Shown here: one piece after another, positions 18,810-28,144 of the stretch
How positions within the stretch are numbered: the first letter of the stretch is position 1
How the letters are laid out: the number at the start of each line of letters is the position of its first letter
NCBI RefSeq assembly: GCF_002795845.1
Contig: NZ_CP011797.1
Location: 3,200,001-3,264,000 of the forward strand
Source of the DNA: Reinekea forsetii
GTDB taxonomy: Bacteria; Pseudomonadota; Gammaproteobacteria; Pseudomonadales; Natronospirillaceae
Length of the DNA: 64,000 nucleotides
Direction of reading: 5' to 3'
Made by a program: the position numbers and the translations under genes
Notes under the pieces: generated by a model
Seen by the model: the letters and a program-made list of their open reading frames with translations, nothing else
What the model was told of the DNA's origin: nothing
The model's database searches: none

Positions 18810-20191
18810 CACCTTTCCCTCAACGATTCCATACGCGTACGCATTAACGGCGACAAGAAAAACTCAATTAACCTTCGCTCACCGGTTTGAATTTCAGCCG
18901 TTACCGCCATACCCGGTTTAAATTCAACCGCCCGGGCATCCGCAAGCAGTGAACTCCTGTCCAGCCTCAACAGCATGCTGAACACCAGGCCGCGCTCCTC
19001 ATCAATTATTGCGTCATGCGAGATCGACAATATTTCTGCGTCAACCACGCCATATTTGGTGAAGGGTAGCGTGTGTATTTTGACTTCCGCGGCCATACCT
19101 TCCTCTATAAAACCAATGTCTGTATTGTCGATAAAAACCTCTACTTCAACGGCCTTGCCCTCGGGAATAACACTCATCAACAGTTCAGCATCTGTTACAA
19201 CGCCGCCCAAGGTATTGATGTTTATTTGCTGCACCACACCATCTACGGGTGAATAGAGTGTGAAGTAGCTCAGGCGTTGCTCCACCTTATGTTTTTCTTC
19301 AAGCAGGCTACTCAACTGCCTTTGCAGCTCCACAATCTCATCCAGGCGGCCAGACCGAACCTGTGCGGTTAGGGTCTCAATTTTCTGTTCTGCCTCGTCT
19401 TCACTCGCCGATAATTGCTGGCTGCGTTCTTGCTCGAGTTCTAAGGAGTAGGTAGCTGACAATAGGGCCTGCTGGGCGTTTAACATTTCAATTTGGGTTG
19501 TGCCGCCCGTTTCAAACAGCGCTTTAATACTGTTGTAGCGTTGCTGCTCCAGCGGCAGGCTATGCTGCAGGCTCTTCAGGGTAATGCGGTTCATTTGCTG
19601 TTCGGCATGGATGCGGGCCACGGCACTGTCCAGTTCGTTGACCGTCGCTCGGAATTCCCGCCAGTACCCTTCGAGCAGTTGGGCATCGAACTCCGTGCCC
19701 GGGTCGTTTGGGTATTCAACCGCGATAGCAGTGGGCAACTGTTTCGCCTCTGCCACTTGGGTAAGGGTAAAGTTCACGACCCGTCCATAGAAGCGCTCAC
19801 GCACTCGGAGGCTACGCTCTGTTGCATGTTGGTCATTGGTGATGCGATTGAGGTCTGCTTCTGCGCTCGCCCTGTCGAGTTCTACTAACGCCTGGCCCTT
19901 GCTGACCCTATCGCCGTTACGCACATAAATTTTTGACACCGTGCCCTTTTCAAAGGGTTGAATAAACTGCACACGCTGGGTTGGTAATATCTTGCCATCT
20001 GCACTGACCACTATATTAACGTTGCCGATATAGGCCCAAGCCAGAGCAAGAAATATAAGCGCAATCAGGCCGTAAGCGAGCCATCGCGCCAACGGGTTTG
20101 GTGGTGTGGCCTGAACCGATAAGGCCGCCGGCATGAATTCATACAGGTCGGTCGCGCCTGAGTTCGCTGGGTTCAGCAGTGCTGGCTTCAT
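18809..20191 (-). CDS. Type I secretion membrane-fusion adaptor (HlyD family)
   Basis: 460 residues. After a cytoplasmic tail of about 40 residues comes one membrane helix (WLAYGLIALIFLALAWAYIG), then the lipoyl half-motif VVSADGKILPTQRVQFIQPFEKGTVSKIYVRNGDRVSKGQALVELD, a long alpha-hairpin coiled coil (about 100-290), the second lipoyl half (SPVDGVVQQININTLGGVVTDAELLMSVIPEG) and a C-terminal beta domain. It bridges the inner-membrane ABC protein to a TolC-type channel, not encoded nearby. ATGA overlap with the ABC gene and TGATG with the next gene show one operon. Confidence 0.93.
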   Translation of the reverse strand: MKPALLNPANSGATDLYEFMPAALSVQATPPNPLARWLAYGLIALIFLALAWAYIGNVNIVVSADGKILPTQRVQFIQPFEKGTVSKIYVRNGDRVSKGQALVELDRASAEADLNRITNDQHATERSLRVRERFYGRVVNFTLTQVAEAKQLPTAIAVEYPNDPGTEFDAQLLEGYWREFRATVNELDSAVARIHAEQQMNRITLKSLQHSLPLEQQRYNSIKALFETGGTTQIEMLNAQQALLSATYSLELEQERSQQLSASEDEAEQKIETLTAQVRSGRLDEIVELQRQLSSLLEEKHKVEQRLSYFTLYSPVDGVVQQININTLGGVVTDAELLMSVIPEGKAVEVEVFIDNTDIGFIEEGMAAEVKIHTLPFTKYGVVDAEILSISHDAIIDEERGLVFSMLLRLDRSSLLADARAVEFKPGMAVTAEIQTGERRLIEFFLSPLMRTRMESLRER

Positions 20192-22419
20192 TCCGATGAC
20201 CCTCGGACCGACACTGTGGGCACTCTGTCGAGTGTGATCTTGCGCTTGCCAGAGGCCACAATGTGCGGTTTCTCGTCCATCGTATTAGTGAACGGGGCTT
20301 GGCGTTGATGGGCAAATAACTCAGAGAACCGGCCGCCGCTGCGAAGCAGGTCTCTGCTTGCGCCCATCTCCACAACCGAGCCCTTTTCGACCACCATAAT
20401 CTGGTTACAAAATGCGACAGCGGACAGCCTGTGTGCGATCACCAAAACGGTCCGGTTTTTACAGATGGCCTGCATATTCTCCTGTATCACCTTTTCAGAT
20501 TCATAATCCAGGGCACTGGTCGCTTCGTCGAAGATGAGGATCTTGGGGTTATTAATCAGCGCTCGAGCAATCGCAATGCGCTGCCGTTGCCCTCCCGACA
20601 GGTTCGTGCCCTGCTCCTCAATCAGGGTGTCGTAGCCATTGGGTAACTCGGCGATAAAGGAGTGAGCGCCCGATAACTTGGCAACGGCGATCACCCGATC
20701 CATTGAAATGCCTGGATTGACCAAGGCGATATTTTCTCGAATTGTGCGATTGAAGAGAAAACTGTCTTGCAGCACCACGCCTATTTGGCGCCGTAAGACA
20801 CTGGGATCGAGCGACGCTATATCGATACCGTCGACCGTTATGCGACCGGACTCAGGGATGTACAGCCGCTGAAGTAGCTTGGCGATGGTGCTCTTGCCTG
20901 AGCCAGAACTGCCCACAATGCCAATGGCCGTCCCGACTGCAACCGTAAAACTCACCCGGTTGAGTATTTTGCGGCCCTCAATGGCATACCGAAAATCAAT
21001 ATCCGTAAAGGTGACTTCGCCGTGAATATGCTCCACAGACGCCCGCGTGTTCTGGGCATTAAACTCTCTTGGCGCGTTTAGAATGTCACCGAGCCGCGCG
21101 ATCGATATGCCTGCTTGTTGGAAGTCCTGCCACAGCTGCACCAACTTTAAAACCGGCCCACTCACCCGGCCTGCGATCATATTCACCGCAATCAGCTGGC
21201 CAACGCTGATTTCGCCCCTTATGACCAGATGCGCGCCAAACCACACGATACCCAGGGTCATCAATTTATTAATTAGGCCGGATGCCTGGCTGGCGATATT
21301 AGACAGATTGCTGCTTTTAAAGGAGGCCGAGACATAGCTGGATAGGTTGTCTTCCAGTCGACGTTGCATTTGGGGTTCGGCGGCCAATGCCTTGACGGTT
21401 TCAATACCGCTAATGGATTCCGTTAAGAACGACGTATTGGCGGCACTGTATTTGAACTTCTCATTCAGGCGAGACCTGAGGAGGGGTGTTATGGCAATGG
21501 ACAACACGATATAGCAAGGAATGGTCGCCAGTATTACCCAGGTTAGGGTTGGGCTGTAGTACCACAGCACTGAAATAAAGATAAATACAAAAAACAGATC
21601 GATAATAAGGGTCAGCGCGGTGCCGGTAATAAAGTTGCGGATCGTATCCAATTCTTTTACCCGCGCCACATTCTGACCAATCTGCCTGGATTCGAAATAC
21701 GACAATGGCAGTGCCAGCAAATGGTTGTAGAGTCTTGCGCCGAGCTCGACATCGACTCGATTGGTTGTGTGGCTAAAGAGGTAATTTCGAAACCCGCCGA
21801 TAAACGCTTCGAAGAGGGCCACAATAAAAAACCCAACGGCGAGCACGTCTAGGGTAGAGAAGCCCCGATGCACAACAACCTTATCCATAACAACCTGAAA
21901 GAAGAATGGCGTGACCAGCGCAAAAAGTTGCAACACGAAGGATGCGACTAAGACTTCGGTAAATAATTTTCGGTATTTTACCAGGGAGGGCACGAACCAA
22001 GCTATATTGAATTGGCGCGTCATGGCTTCGGACAGACTGACACGTTTTGTTACAACCAGGAATTCACCGATTGCGCGCTGATTGAATTCATTCAGGCTAA
22101 TGATCTCTGGCGCTTTTTGCGATAGGTCGTGAATGAGTACGCTGTCAATTTTTAGGTCTTTGCTGCGCGCTATCTTCGCGACCACAAAATATTGTCCATC
22201 CTGCCCCTTAGCCATGCATGGCAAATTGACATTCTTGAATCTAGCCAAGTCGGTGCGAACAAACTTCGCCTTTAACGACAGATGCTCAGCGGCCTGGAGC
22301 AACTGAATATCGGAGAATAGCTCTCCCTCTACCCCATATAGATGCTGCACCTGCGCTGGGCTTGCGGGTAATTGATGGAAGTTAGCAATTGAAATTAACG
22401 CTAATAGGCCTGAATCCAT
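20188..22419 (-). CDS. Type I secretion ABC transporter (HlyB-like)
   Basis: 743 residues from the ATG at 22419 (AAGGA upstream; a TTG at 22449 is the alternative). Residues 1-130 are a C39-like domain without the catalytic Cys, the substrate-docking form found in RTX exporters. Next come six membrane helices (about 150-440) and the nucleotide-binding domain with Walker [11 protein letters not shown] loop, signature LSGGQRQR, Walker B ILIFDEATSALD and the H loop AHRLS. It exports the RTX protein encoded at the other end of the same operon, recognising its uncleaved C-terminus. First gene of the operon. Confidence 0.94.
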   Translation of the reverse strand: MDSGLLALISIANFHQLPASPAQVQHLYGVEGELFSDIQLLQAAEHLSLKAKFVRTDLARFKNVNLPCMAKGQDGQYFVVAKIARSKDLKIDSVLIHDLSQKAPEIISLNEFNQRAIGEFLVVTKRVSLSEAMTRQFNIAWFVPSLVKYRKLFTEVLVASFVLQLFALVTPFFFQVVMDKVVVHRGFSTLDVLAVGFFIVALFEAFIGGFRNYLFSHTTNRVDVELGARLYNHLLALPLSYFESRQIGQNVARVKELDTIRNFITGTALTLIIDLFFVFIFISVLWYYSPTLTWVILATIPCYIVLSIAITPLLRSRLNEKFKYSAANTSFLTESISGIETVKALAAEPQMQRRLEDNLSSYVSASFKSSNLSNIASQASGLINKLMTLGIVWFGAHLVIRGEISVGQLIAVNMIAGRVSGPVLKLVQLWQDFQQAGISIARLGDILNAPREFNAQNTRASVEHIHGEVTFTDIDFRYAIEGRKILNRVSFTVAVGTAIGIVGSSGSGKSTIAKLLQRLYIPESGRITVDGIDIASLDPSVLRRQIGVVLQDSFLFNRTIRENIALVNPGISMDRVIAVAKLSGAHSFIAELPNGYDTLIEEQGTNLSGGQRQRIAIARALINNPKILIFDEATSALDYESEKVIQENMQAICKNRTVLVIAHRLSAVAFCNQIMVVEKGSVVEMGASRDLLRSGGRFSELFAHQRQAPFTNTMDEKPHIVASGKRKITLDRVPTVSVRGSSE

Positions 22420-22761
22420 GGCAACCGTCGTCCTTAGAGCTCGTCGCAAATTACCTAAACGGTAGCAAAATACTGAACTTAAAGACTGCAGAACTATAAG
22501 ATTAATGCCAGATATAGTACTTTAAAATGTAACCAACACGCTGGGCTGAATCAAGTAAATTTTTCGTTCGAATTGAGAAGTTGTTCACATGAAATAATTA
22601 TTTTATTACTCTAAATGACCAATACAACTTAACGCTGCACAGGGGTGGGACGGGTAGCGCTGAGAACGGGGGTGTGCGATTAATACAGGCCAAGTAGAAC
22701 ATCCATATGGGAACCTTTACTGATATTTGGGCACCCTAAAAGGCATCCGAAACCGAATTAC
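22420..22761 (-). promoter_or_regulatory. Leader/promoter region of the type I secretion operon
   Basis: These 342 bases hold no gene. The part nearest the operon is A/T-rich (22480-22620) and should contain its promoter, although no clear -35/-10 pair stands out. The IS element begins at 22762, so any control region further upstream has been displaced by about 1.3 kb. Confidence 0.4.
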
Positions 22762-22811
22762 TGACCCGTCCTAATATATGTTGACGGTTTTTATTGAGCC
22801 AACTGAGCATC

Positions 22812-23630
22812 TCAGTTGGCTTTTTCATGCACGCTTGCTGGGGTTAGCATCCCCAAACTGCTGTGCGGTCGTTTGTGATTATACGCATCGATTGACTCTT
22901 TCACGACCTGCTCCAGCTCCTCTTTGTCTTTGTATTGATGGATTAAGAACTCGTGTTTTAGAATGCCGTTAATCCTCTCTGCCAACGCATTCTGGTAACA
23001 ATCGTAGCCTGTGGTCATTGAAGGCGTGATACCTTGTGACGCCAAGCGTGATTGATACAGCTCAGAACAGTATTGTAGTCCTCGGTCCGAATGATGAATG
23101 GCCCGTTCTCTGCTCTGTCGTTCGATAAGCATTTGGTCTAATGCCTTTACCACGGATTTCGCTGACAGATCATCACTGACGTGATGACCTACAATCTTTC
23201 GAGAATACGCATCGGTCACCAACGAGAGGTAATGCACCCCCTCTCGACTTTCCAAGTATGTGATATCGCTCACATAGGCCTGCTCTGGTCGGTCAATGGC
23301 CATTCCCTGGTATAGGTTTGGGTATTTTCGCATCCAATGCTTACTGTGCGTGGTTTTACGGTACTGACGTGCCGGCATGATTAAGAGACGATGCTGCCTT
23401 AATAGCGTAAACAAACCATCCCGCCCCAGTTTAATCTGTTGCCGTTGGAGCTCCGGCTGCAAAAGGTGGTAGAGCTTCCGGCCACCTAAGCGCGGCAAGT
23501 CACGACGTATCGTATATACCCAGTCCAGTACGGGTGATAGCGCCGTTGATTTTTGGCGTTTTCGAGCAAGCTCTTGATACATGGCTTGTCGAGAAATACC
23601 TATCAAACGACAGCTTCGAGCCAGTGTCAT
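22812..23630 (-). CDS. IS3-family transposase OrfB (DDE integrase)
   Basis: 272 residues. A helical HTH_21-like N-terminus is followed by the rve catalytic core with the three acidic residues in YVSDITYLES (D), HHSDRGLQY (D) and NALAERINGILKHE (E), then YNHKRPHSSLGMLTPASVH. It starts with the ATGA overlap to orfA. IS3 enzymes usually act as an OrfAB fusion made by -1 frameshifting; no A6G slippery run was seen near the junction, so coupled reinitiation is the simpler reading here. Confidence 0.93.
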   Translation of the reverse strand: MTLARSCRLIGISRQAMYQELARKRQKSTALSPVLDWVYTIRRDLPRLGGRKLYHLLQPELQRQQIKLGRDGLFTLLRQHRLLIMPARQYRKTTHSKHWMRKYPNLYQGMAIDRPEQAYVSDITYLESREGVHYLSLVTDAYSRKIVGHHVSDDLSAKSVVKALDQMLIERQSRERAIHHSDRGLQYCSELYQSRLASQGITPSMTTGYDCYQNALAERINGILKHEFLIHQYKDKEELEQVVKESIDAYNHKRPHSSLGMLTPASVHEKAN

Positions 23631-24016
23631 TCGTCCTCTTGCTTGAGCTTCTCGGGCAACAACTCTAAGAACTTTTTTCGGAAAGAGGTCCCCTTAATCT
23701 GGTCGACTCGCTTGATCGTTTCATCCATCAGGTAAATGTAATCTTCTTTGTCTTCGAGGGCTTTCTCGAGCCGTTTAATTTTTTGTTCTGGGGTTTCTTT
23801 ATTCATGAGGGGTTTTACACGTTGAGAGGTCCAGTCCAAGGTACCATGCTTACGAAGCCACACCAAAACGGTTGATCGGCCTTGAATGCCGTAGCGCTTT
23901 TGAGCCTGTTTGTAGGTGAGTTCGCCTTTTTCAACTTGGTCGACCACTGACAATTTAAAGGCCAGGGTGTAATCACGCTGAGTGCGCTTTCGGCCTGTGT
24001 TAGAACAGGATTCCAT
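23627..24016 (-). CDS. IS3-family transposase OrfA (HTH protein)
   Basis: 129 residues. A helix-turn-helix (KLSVVDQVEKGELTYKQAQKRYGIQGRSTVLVWLRKHG) binds the terminal repeats. The C-terminal half is a leucine-zipper-like coiled coil (EQKIKRLEKALEDKEDYIYLMDETI) used for dimerisation and OrfB contact. ATG at 24016; TGA overlaps the OrfB ATG. Confidence 0.92.
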   Translation of the reverse strand: MESCSNTGRKRTQRDYTLAFKLSVVDQVEKGELTYKQAQKRYGIQGRSTVLVWLRKHGTLDWTSQRVKPLMNKETPEQKIKRLEKALEDKEDYIYLMDETIKRVDQIKGTSFRKKFLELLPEKLKQEDE

Positions 24017-24157
24017 AAATAAGTCTCCAAGGTGTCAACTTATTTCAGGACGGGTCATACTCCAGACAAAAGGCCGACACATAAGCCTGACCGATATCAA
24101 GTTTCCAAGGGGCCTTGACGCGACAATGACCCCATCGAATCCCTAAGGACCCTTGAT

Positions 24158-24763
24158 GTGACCACTTACCCGAGACTAACCCAGGAAAACCCACCCCATG
24201 ACTACAGCAGCCCTTATCGCTGGCTGCATTGGACCATTGCCACCGGCTGTATCACTCTCCTCATTGCCGGGCAGCAATTTAACCTGCCGCTGTCAAATGC
24301 CTACCGCAGTGCCGGTTTGCGCTACCATTCCACTATCGGCACAGTGGTGTTGGTCTGCGCGCTCTACCTCTTTTTTAAACGCTTTATCCGCCGCGACACT
24401 CGACCGAATCACAACCTGCCCATGCTGAAAAGACTCATCGCGACCGGCGTGCATCTTGCGCTCTACTCCCTCGCCATTCTCATTCCCCTGACTGGCCTAC
24501 TAACCGCCTATTATGCCGAACTGCCTGTTTTACTCCTTGGCCTATTCGATATCTCTGGTTATGCCACTGACAATGCCCTCTATACCCAGATCCGACGGGT
24601 CCACGAGCTGGCGACCTTGCTTGCCATGGCACTGTTAGTGGCCCACGTCGGGGCCGCCATCTATCACCACCGAATTCAGAAAGACCGGGTACTCAGCGCT
24701 ATGGTGGATATCGATTATTATGCCGAAAAGTGGCGGGTGCTGCGCCGTAAATTGCGACGCTGA
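24158..24763 (+). CDS. Cytochrome b561 family protein
   Basis: 201 residues with four membrane helices and the b561 pattern: RWLHWTIATG (haem His), GLRYHSTIGTVVL, VHLALYSLAILIPLTGLL and RVHELATLLAMALLVAHVGAAIYHH. It shuttles electrons from quinol across the inner membrane, typically to superoxide or a periplasmic acceptor. It begins at GTG 24158 with AAGGA at 24145-24149; the overlapping ATG at 24156 is out of frame. It stands alone beside the IS element, which may have separated it from former neighbours. Confidence 0.88.
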   Translation: MTTYPRLTQENPPHDYSSPYRWLHWTIATGCITLLIAGQQFNLPLSNAYRSAGLRYHSTIGTVVLVCALYLFFKRFIRRDTRPNHNLPMLKRLIATGVHLALYSLAILIPLTGLLTAYYAELPVLLLGLFDISGYATDNALYTQIRRVHELATLLAMALLVAHVGAAIYHHRIQKDRVLSAMVDIDYYAEKWRVLRRKLRR

Positions 24764-25006
24764 TACGGGCCTTGATTGCGTCAAGCAAGATCATTGACCA
24801 AAATGTGCTGCTAGTACAGGCCGCCATTAAGCGCCCCGCTCTATAGCGAAGGGTCTCTGCCGGATAGTCTAGTCAGTTTTATGCGCCCTATGCTCGTGCA
24901 CCTATGCATTGGCGTAACCGCGCCAATACTAATCTCATTGACAACTGTCTGTGATCTGGTTATAACGCTATAACTTCAGATTAACTACCAAAAAGTGGAA
25001 TTCCTT

Positions 25007-25690
25007 ATGATCCTTAATCGTTCAAGCGTCTTGTCGGCAGCAATAATATTGGGTGCGTTTTCTTTGAGCGCCTGTAACCTGGAGGATGCGGCGACTACGG
25101 TGGTCACAGCTGTGGTCGCAGCAACTGCTGCCACCCCAGAAGAGGCGGTCGTGGTACCCACAGAGCCGGTAACGAGCTTAGAATCAATCGTTGGTGTCTA
25201 TTTGATTACGGAAGATTATGGTACCGATGGCATAGACGAAGGTTATATGGTGATCGATGATGCGGGCAATGTGACCTGGTATGATGATCAATCTGACACC
25301 TTTGACAAGGGAGGCAATTGCTATGTCGTCGATGATGACTATTATAACTTTGTCTTCCTGTCTGAAAACCGCTTTGATACCGATTTAGGTACGGCCACTA
25401 TTACCGATAACGCGGGGGCAGGCCTGATCATTGAATTTGACGATTCGATGGAGTCCGATATAACGCTTGGCAACAGATCAAATTTGCTGGAATCTTATTT
25501 CAACACCTTAGTGTGCCCTGCAGCGTCTGAGAATCCATCGGCCAGTGATGATGGTGAGAAAACTCCGAAACAGCAAGAGAAGGAAGACAAGAAGGATTCG
25601 CAAAAAGAGAAGAAAGATTCTCACGAGAACGCAAACGACTCGGATTTTCAAGACAAGAAGGAGTCTGCCAAAGATAAGGGCGGTAAGTAA
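25007..25690 (+). CDS. Hypothetical lipoprotein with acidic body and Lys-rich tail
   Basis: 227 residues from the ATG at 25007. The signal ends in a lipobox (GAFSLSAC), so the mature protein starts at the Cys and is lipid-anchored. Residues about 55-165 are acidic and aromatic (SIVGVYLITEDYGTDGIDEGYMVIDDAGNVTWYDDQSD), resembling small beta-sandwich or lipocalin-like domains of unknown role. The last 45 residues are a low-complexity Lys/Asp/Glu/Ser tail (EDKKDSQKEKKDSHEN). No family recognised. It is monocistronic, with a terminator 30 bases after the stop. Confidence 0.7.
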   Translation: MILNRSSVLSAAIILGAFSLSACNLEDAATTVVTAVVAATAATPEEAVVVPTEPVTSLESIVGVYLITEDYGTDGIDEGYMVIDDAGNVTWYDDQSDTFDKGGNCYVVDDDYYNFVFLSENRFDTDLGTATITDNAGAGLIIEFDDSMESDITLGNRSNLLESYFNTLVCPAASENPSASDDGEKTPKQQEKEDKKDSQKEKKDSHENANDSDFQDKKESAKDKGGK

Positions 25691-25720
25691 GCTCAACACC
25701 TAAGCTTTGGTGATTCCAAG

Positions 25721-25757
25721 AGCCCTACTGAGAACCCTTCCAGTAGGGCTTTGTTTC
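25721..25757 (+). terminator. Rho-independent terminator of the lipoprotein gene
   Basis: AGCCCTACTG pairs with CAGTAGGGCT around AGAACCCTTC, followed by TTGTTT. It is 30 bases past the stop codon. Confidence 0.8.
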
Positions 25758-26287
25758 GACCCCATAAAGACATTCGCTAAGTCTGGGGAGGCATGCTGTA
25801 TTCCAGGCGGCGCGATTCCATTGCCCAACTCCCAACCAATCTCAAGCCCCACTGCTGCCAAGCTCGCTCGGTATTTTAACTGAGCCATTAAGCTGTTAAT
25901 CACCCCTTAAGATTTTTAAAATTACAAACAAAACAACAACGTCATTTTTATGACGAAAATTAACCAACAATGCGCCGGAATTAATTTCTGCATTAGCAGG
26001 ATTGCCCCCTAATAAAACTGCAATGCCCTGTTGCGAATAACGGGGTATTGCGCAGCCGCCTGCTTAGGGCCTCAACCGGATGGCGCGCGTTAAGCTGTAA
26101 AATAAATACTGCAAGGCCTGAGGTATTAGTACAAAATCGGGGCATCCATAATTTTTGCAGGCAATTGAATAGGCGGCGCGCGGGTCGAGCCCCTAGGGAA
26201 GACCGGCGGATGCAACATCGACCGCTATGGCAGCCACCTTTGCCGGTAATAACCGATACTGCACTTTTTAACTAACCGAGAAGCCCT
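25758..26287 (+). promoter_or_regulatory. Long folded leader before the sulfhydrylase gene
   Basis: 530 bases hold no convincing gene. A 12-bp stem with two G-U pairs and the loop GCGAAT lies at 26021-26050, and ACCGGC (26202-26207) can pair with GCCGGT (26242-26247) around an inner hairpin (GGCAG...). The region upstream of 25980 is A/T-rich and suits a promoter. I do not recognise a SAM, SAH or cobalamin riboswitch consensus, nor MetJ boxes, so its role as a regulatory leader is inferred from length and structure. Confidence 0.35.
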
Positions 26288-27559
26288 ATGAAACTTGAAT
26301 CCATTGCTTTGCATGAAGGCTACACGTCAGAAGACACCACCAAGGCTGCAGCCGTCCCGATCTACCTAACAACCTCCTTCACCTTTGATGATACCCAGCA
26401 CGGTGCCGACCTGTTTGATCTGAAGGTCGCGGGTAATATCTACACGCGCATAATGAATCCAACGACAGACGTCTTGGAAAAGCGCGTCGCGGCGATGGAA
26501 GGCGGCATCGGTGCCCTCTGTGTGGCGTCCGGTATGGCGGCCATTACCTATGCGATTCAATGCATCACCGAAGCGGGCGACAATATTGTTAGCACCAGCC
26601 AATTGTATGGCGGCACCTATAATTTCTTTGCCCACTCACTGCCGCGACAAGGCGTTCAAACGCGCATGGTATCGCACGATGACTTTGCCGGTTTCGAACA
26701 AGCCATCGATGACAAAACCAAGGCCATTTTTTGCGAGTCTATCGGTAACCCCGCCGGCAATATTGTCGACATCGCGCGTTTGGCTGAAATCGCCCATAAA
26801 CACGGTGTGCCGCTAATAGTCGACAACACCGTAGCCACGCCTTATCTGTGCCGCCCGTTTGAGCTCGGTGCTGATATTGTAGTGCATTCACTGACCAAAT
26901 ATATTGGTGGCCACGGCACCGCCATTGGCGGGGTCATTGTTGACTCGGGCAAGTTTGACTGGGTGGCCAATAAGGCGCGTTTCCCGGTTATGAATGAACC
27001 CGATCCGTCCTATCATGGTGTTGTCTACACTGAAGCACTGGGCGAGGCCGCCTATATCGGGCGCTGCCGTGTTGTGCCGTTGCGCAATACCGGCGCGGCG
27101 ATTTCACCGATGAATTCATTTCAAATCCTTCAGGGCCTCGAAACACTGGGCTTGCGTATGGATCGCCATTGCGACAACGCGGAAAAATTGGCTGCCTATC
27201 TGCAAAAGCACGACAAGGTGGAATGGGTCAACTATGCCGCGCTGCCCGATAGCCCGTACTATGCAACCTGCCAGAAAATCACCCACGGCAAGGCATCGGG
27301 TATTTTAAGCTTTGGGTTGGTCGGCGGCATCGACGCCTGTGCGCGCTTTATCGATGGGCTGGAAATGATCTTGCGCCTGGTTAATATCGGCGATGCAAAG
27401 TCCTTAGCCTGCCACCCGGCGTCCACTACACACCGCCAGTTGAATGCAGAGGAATTGGCAGCCGCCGGTGTTAGCGCCGATCTGATCAGAATATCGGTTG
27501 GCATCGAACACATTGATGACATTATTGCCGACGTCGCCCAGGCGCTAGATAAGGCCTAA
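26288..27559 (+). CDS. metY: O-acetylhomoserine aminocarboxypropyltransferase
   Basis: A PLP-dependent Cys/Met-metabolism enzyme of 423 residues. It joins O-acetylhomoserine to sulfide to give homocysteine, by direct sulfhydrylation in methionine synthesis. Family marks are YTRIMNPTTDVLEKRVAAMEGG, the PLP-stacking region GTYNFFAHS, VDNTVATPYLCRPFELGADIVVHSLTKYIGGHG with the Schiff-base Lys in SLTK, and the C-terminal SLACHPASTTH. Its length fits the longer OAH-sulfhydrylase branch rather than MetB/MetC (about 385). It starts 6 bases after CGAGAAG. Monocistronic with strong hairpins downstream. Confidence 0.93.
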   Translation: MKLESIALHEGYTSEDTTKAAAVPIYLTTSFTFDDTQHGADLFDLKVAGNIYTRIMNPTTDVLEKRVAAMEGGIGALCVASGMAAITYAIQCITEAGDNIVSTSQLYGGTYNFFAHSLPRQGVQTRMVSHDDFAGFEQAIDDKTKAIFCESIGNPAGNIVDIARLAEIAHKHGVPLIVDNTVATPYLCRPFELGADIVVHSLTKYIGGHGTAIGGVIVDSGKFDWVANKARFPVMNEPDPSYHGVVYTEALGEAAYIGRCRVVPLRNTGAAISPMNSFQILQGLETLGLRMDRHCDNAEKLAAYLQKHDKVEWVNYAALPDSPYYATCQKITHGKASGILSFGLVGGIDACARFIDGLEMILRLVNIGDAKSLACHPASTTHRQLNAEELAAAGVSADLIRISVGIEHIDDIIADVAQALDKA

Positions 27560-27566
27560 TAACATA

Positions 27567-27665
27567 GGGTAACGAACTATAGTTCGACTACCCGCAGAGG
27601 GGGGTGTTTTTCAGCGAAACACCCTAGCCACTCATTAGAGGCCCTGCAAAAGGGTCTTTTTTTTT
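27567..27665 (+). terminator. Three consecutive hairpins ending in a T9 terminator
   Basis: First hairpin 27567-27593 (GGGTA...TACCC enclosing the palindrome CGAACTATAGTTCG). Second 27602-27624 (GGGTGTTT/AAACACCC). Third 27637-27665 (AGGCCCT/AGGGTCT then a run of nine T). The last is a standard intrinsic terminator; the first two may protect the 3' end or act as extra stops. Confidence 0.75.
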
Positions 27666-28144
27666 ACTGTATGCCCGCCCCCAAGACCCATAAAAACGCC
27701 CCATTTAACACACCTAGCAGGACCAAGCTTGCAACAAATCAGGTGGCAGTGTAGCTTAATCCCTGTTCAAAGGACTCGCCCAGAGGCGATAGAGCCGATA
27801 GGTTTACTCTTAAAAACTGCAGGTTTTTGCGACAAGGTGCACCCCAGGCCGGCAAAACGTAAAACCGTCTAAACCTATTGACTCTAAATATTTGGCAAAC
27901 TTTAAACGGATCGTAAGACATCACACTGAAAAATAAATAGAAATGGAGCTTCTTTTATTATTTGACTCTAAAGTAGAGGATTGAAAAATAAGATCTACGA
28001 ATTATTTCTGATTGGCTTTCCTAAAAAAGACACTCAGCTATTCCGAATCGCGTCTTATTTTTGCGAACTTCGTCGTAAGCTTTTTTGTTACCCTTGTTGT
28101 TATTAGAGGCATTTTTTCTTCCTTAATCGACTATTGGAGAAATT
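27666..28144 (+). promoter_or_regulatory. Upstream region of the RND pump operon
   Basis: 479 bases without a supported gene. The last 200 are A/T-rich and end in GGAGA nine bases before the ATG at 28145, so the pump promoter is probably here. A short inverted repeat AAAAACTGCAGGTTTTT lies near 27813. Open frames crossing this stretch have no ribosome site or recognisable product. Confidence 0.35.

Larger units (their letters stand above)
22762..24057 (-). mobile_element. Complete IS3-family insertion sequence (1296 bp)
   Basis: Both ends begin TGACCCGTCC and continue as imperfect inverted repeats through a shared GTTGAC (22762 inward and 24057 inward). The element is flanked by direct repeats of TAC (22759-22761 and 24058-24060), the 3-bp target duplication usual for the IS3 family. 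It carries orfA and orfB intact on the minus strand. Good ends, an intact duplication and open frames point to a recent insertion between the cytochrome b561 gene and the secretion operon. Confidence 0.93.

Noticed and set aside
26100-26280. Cobalamin or SAM-II riboswitch before metY
   Set aside because: Only scattered similarity (AGGGAAGACCGG, TACTGCAAGG); core motifs and the B12 box are missing, so reported only as a structured leader.
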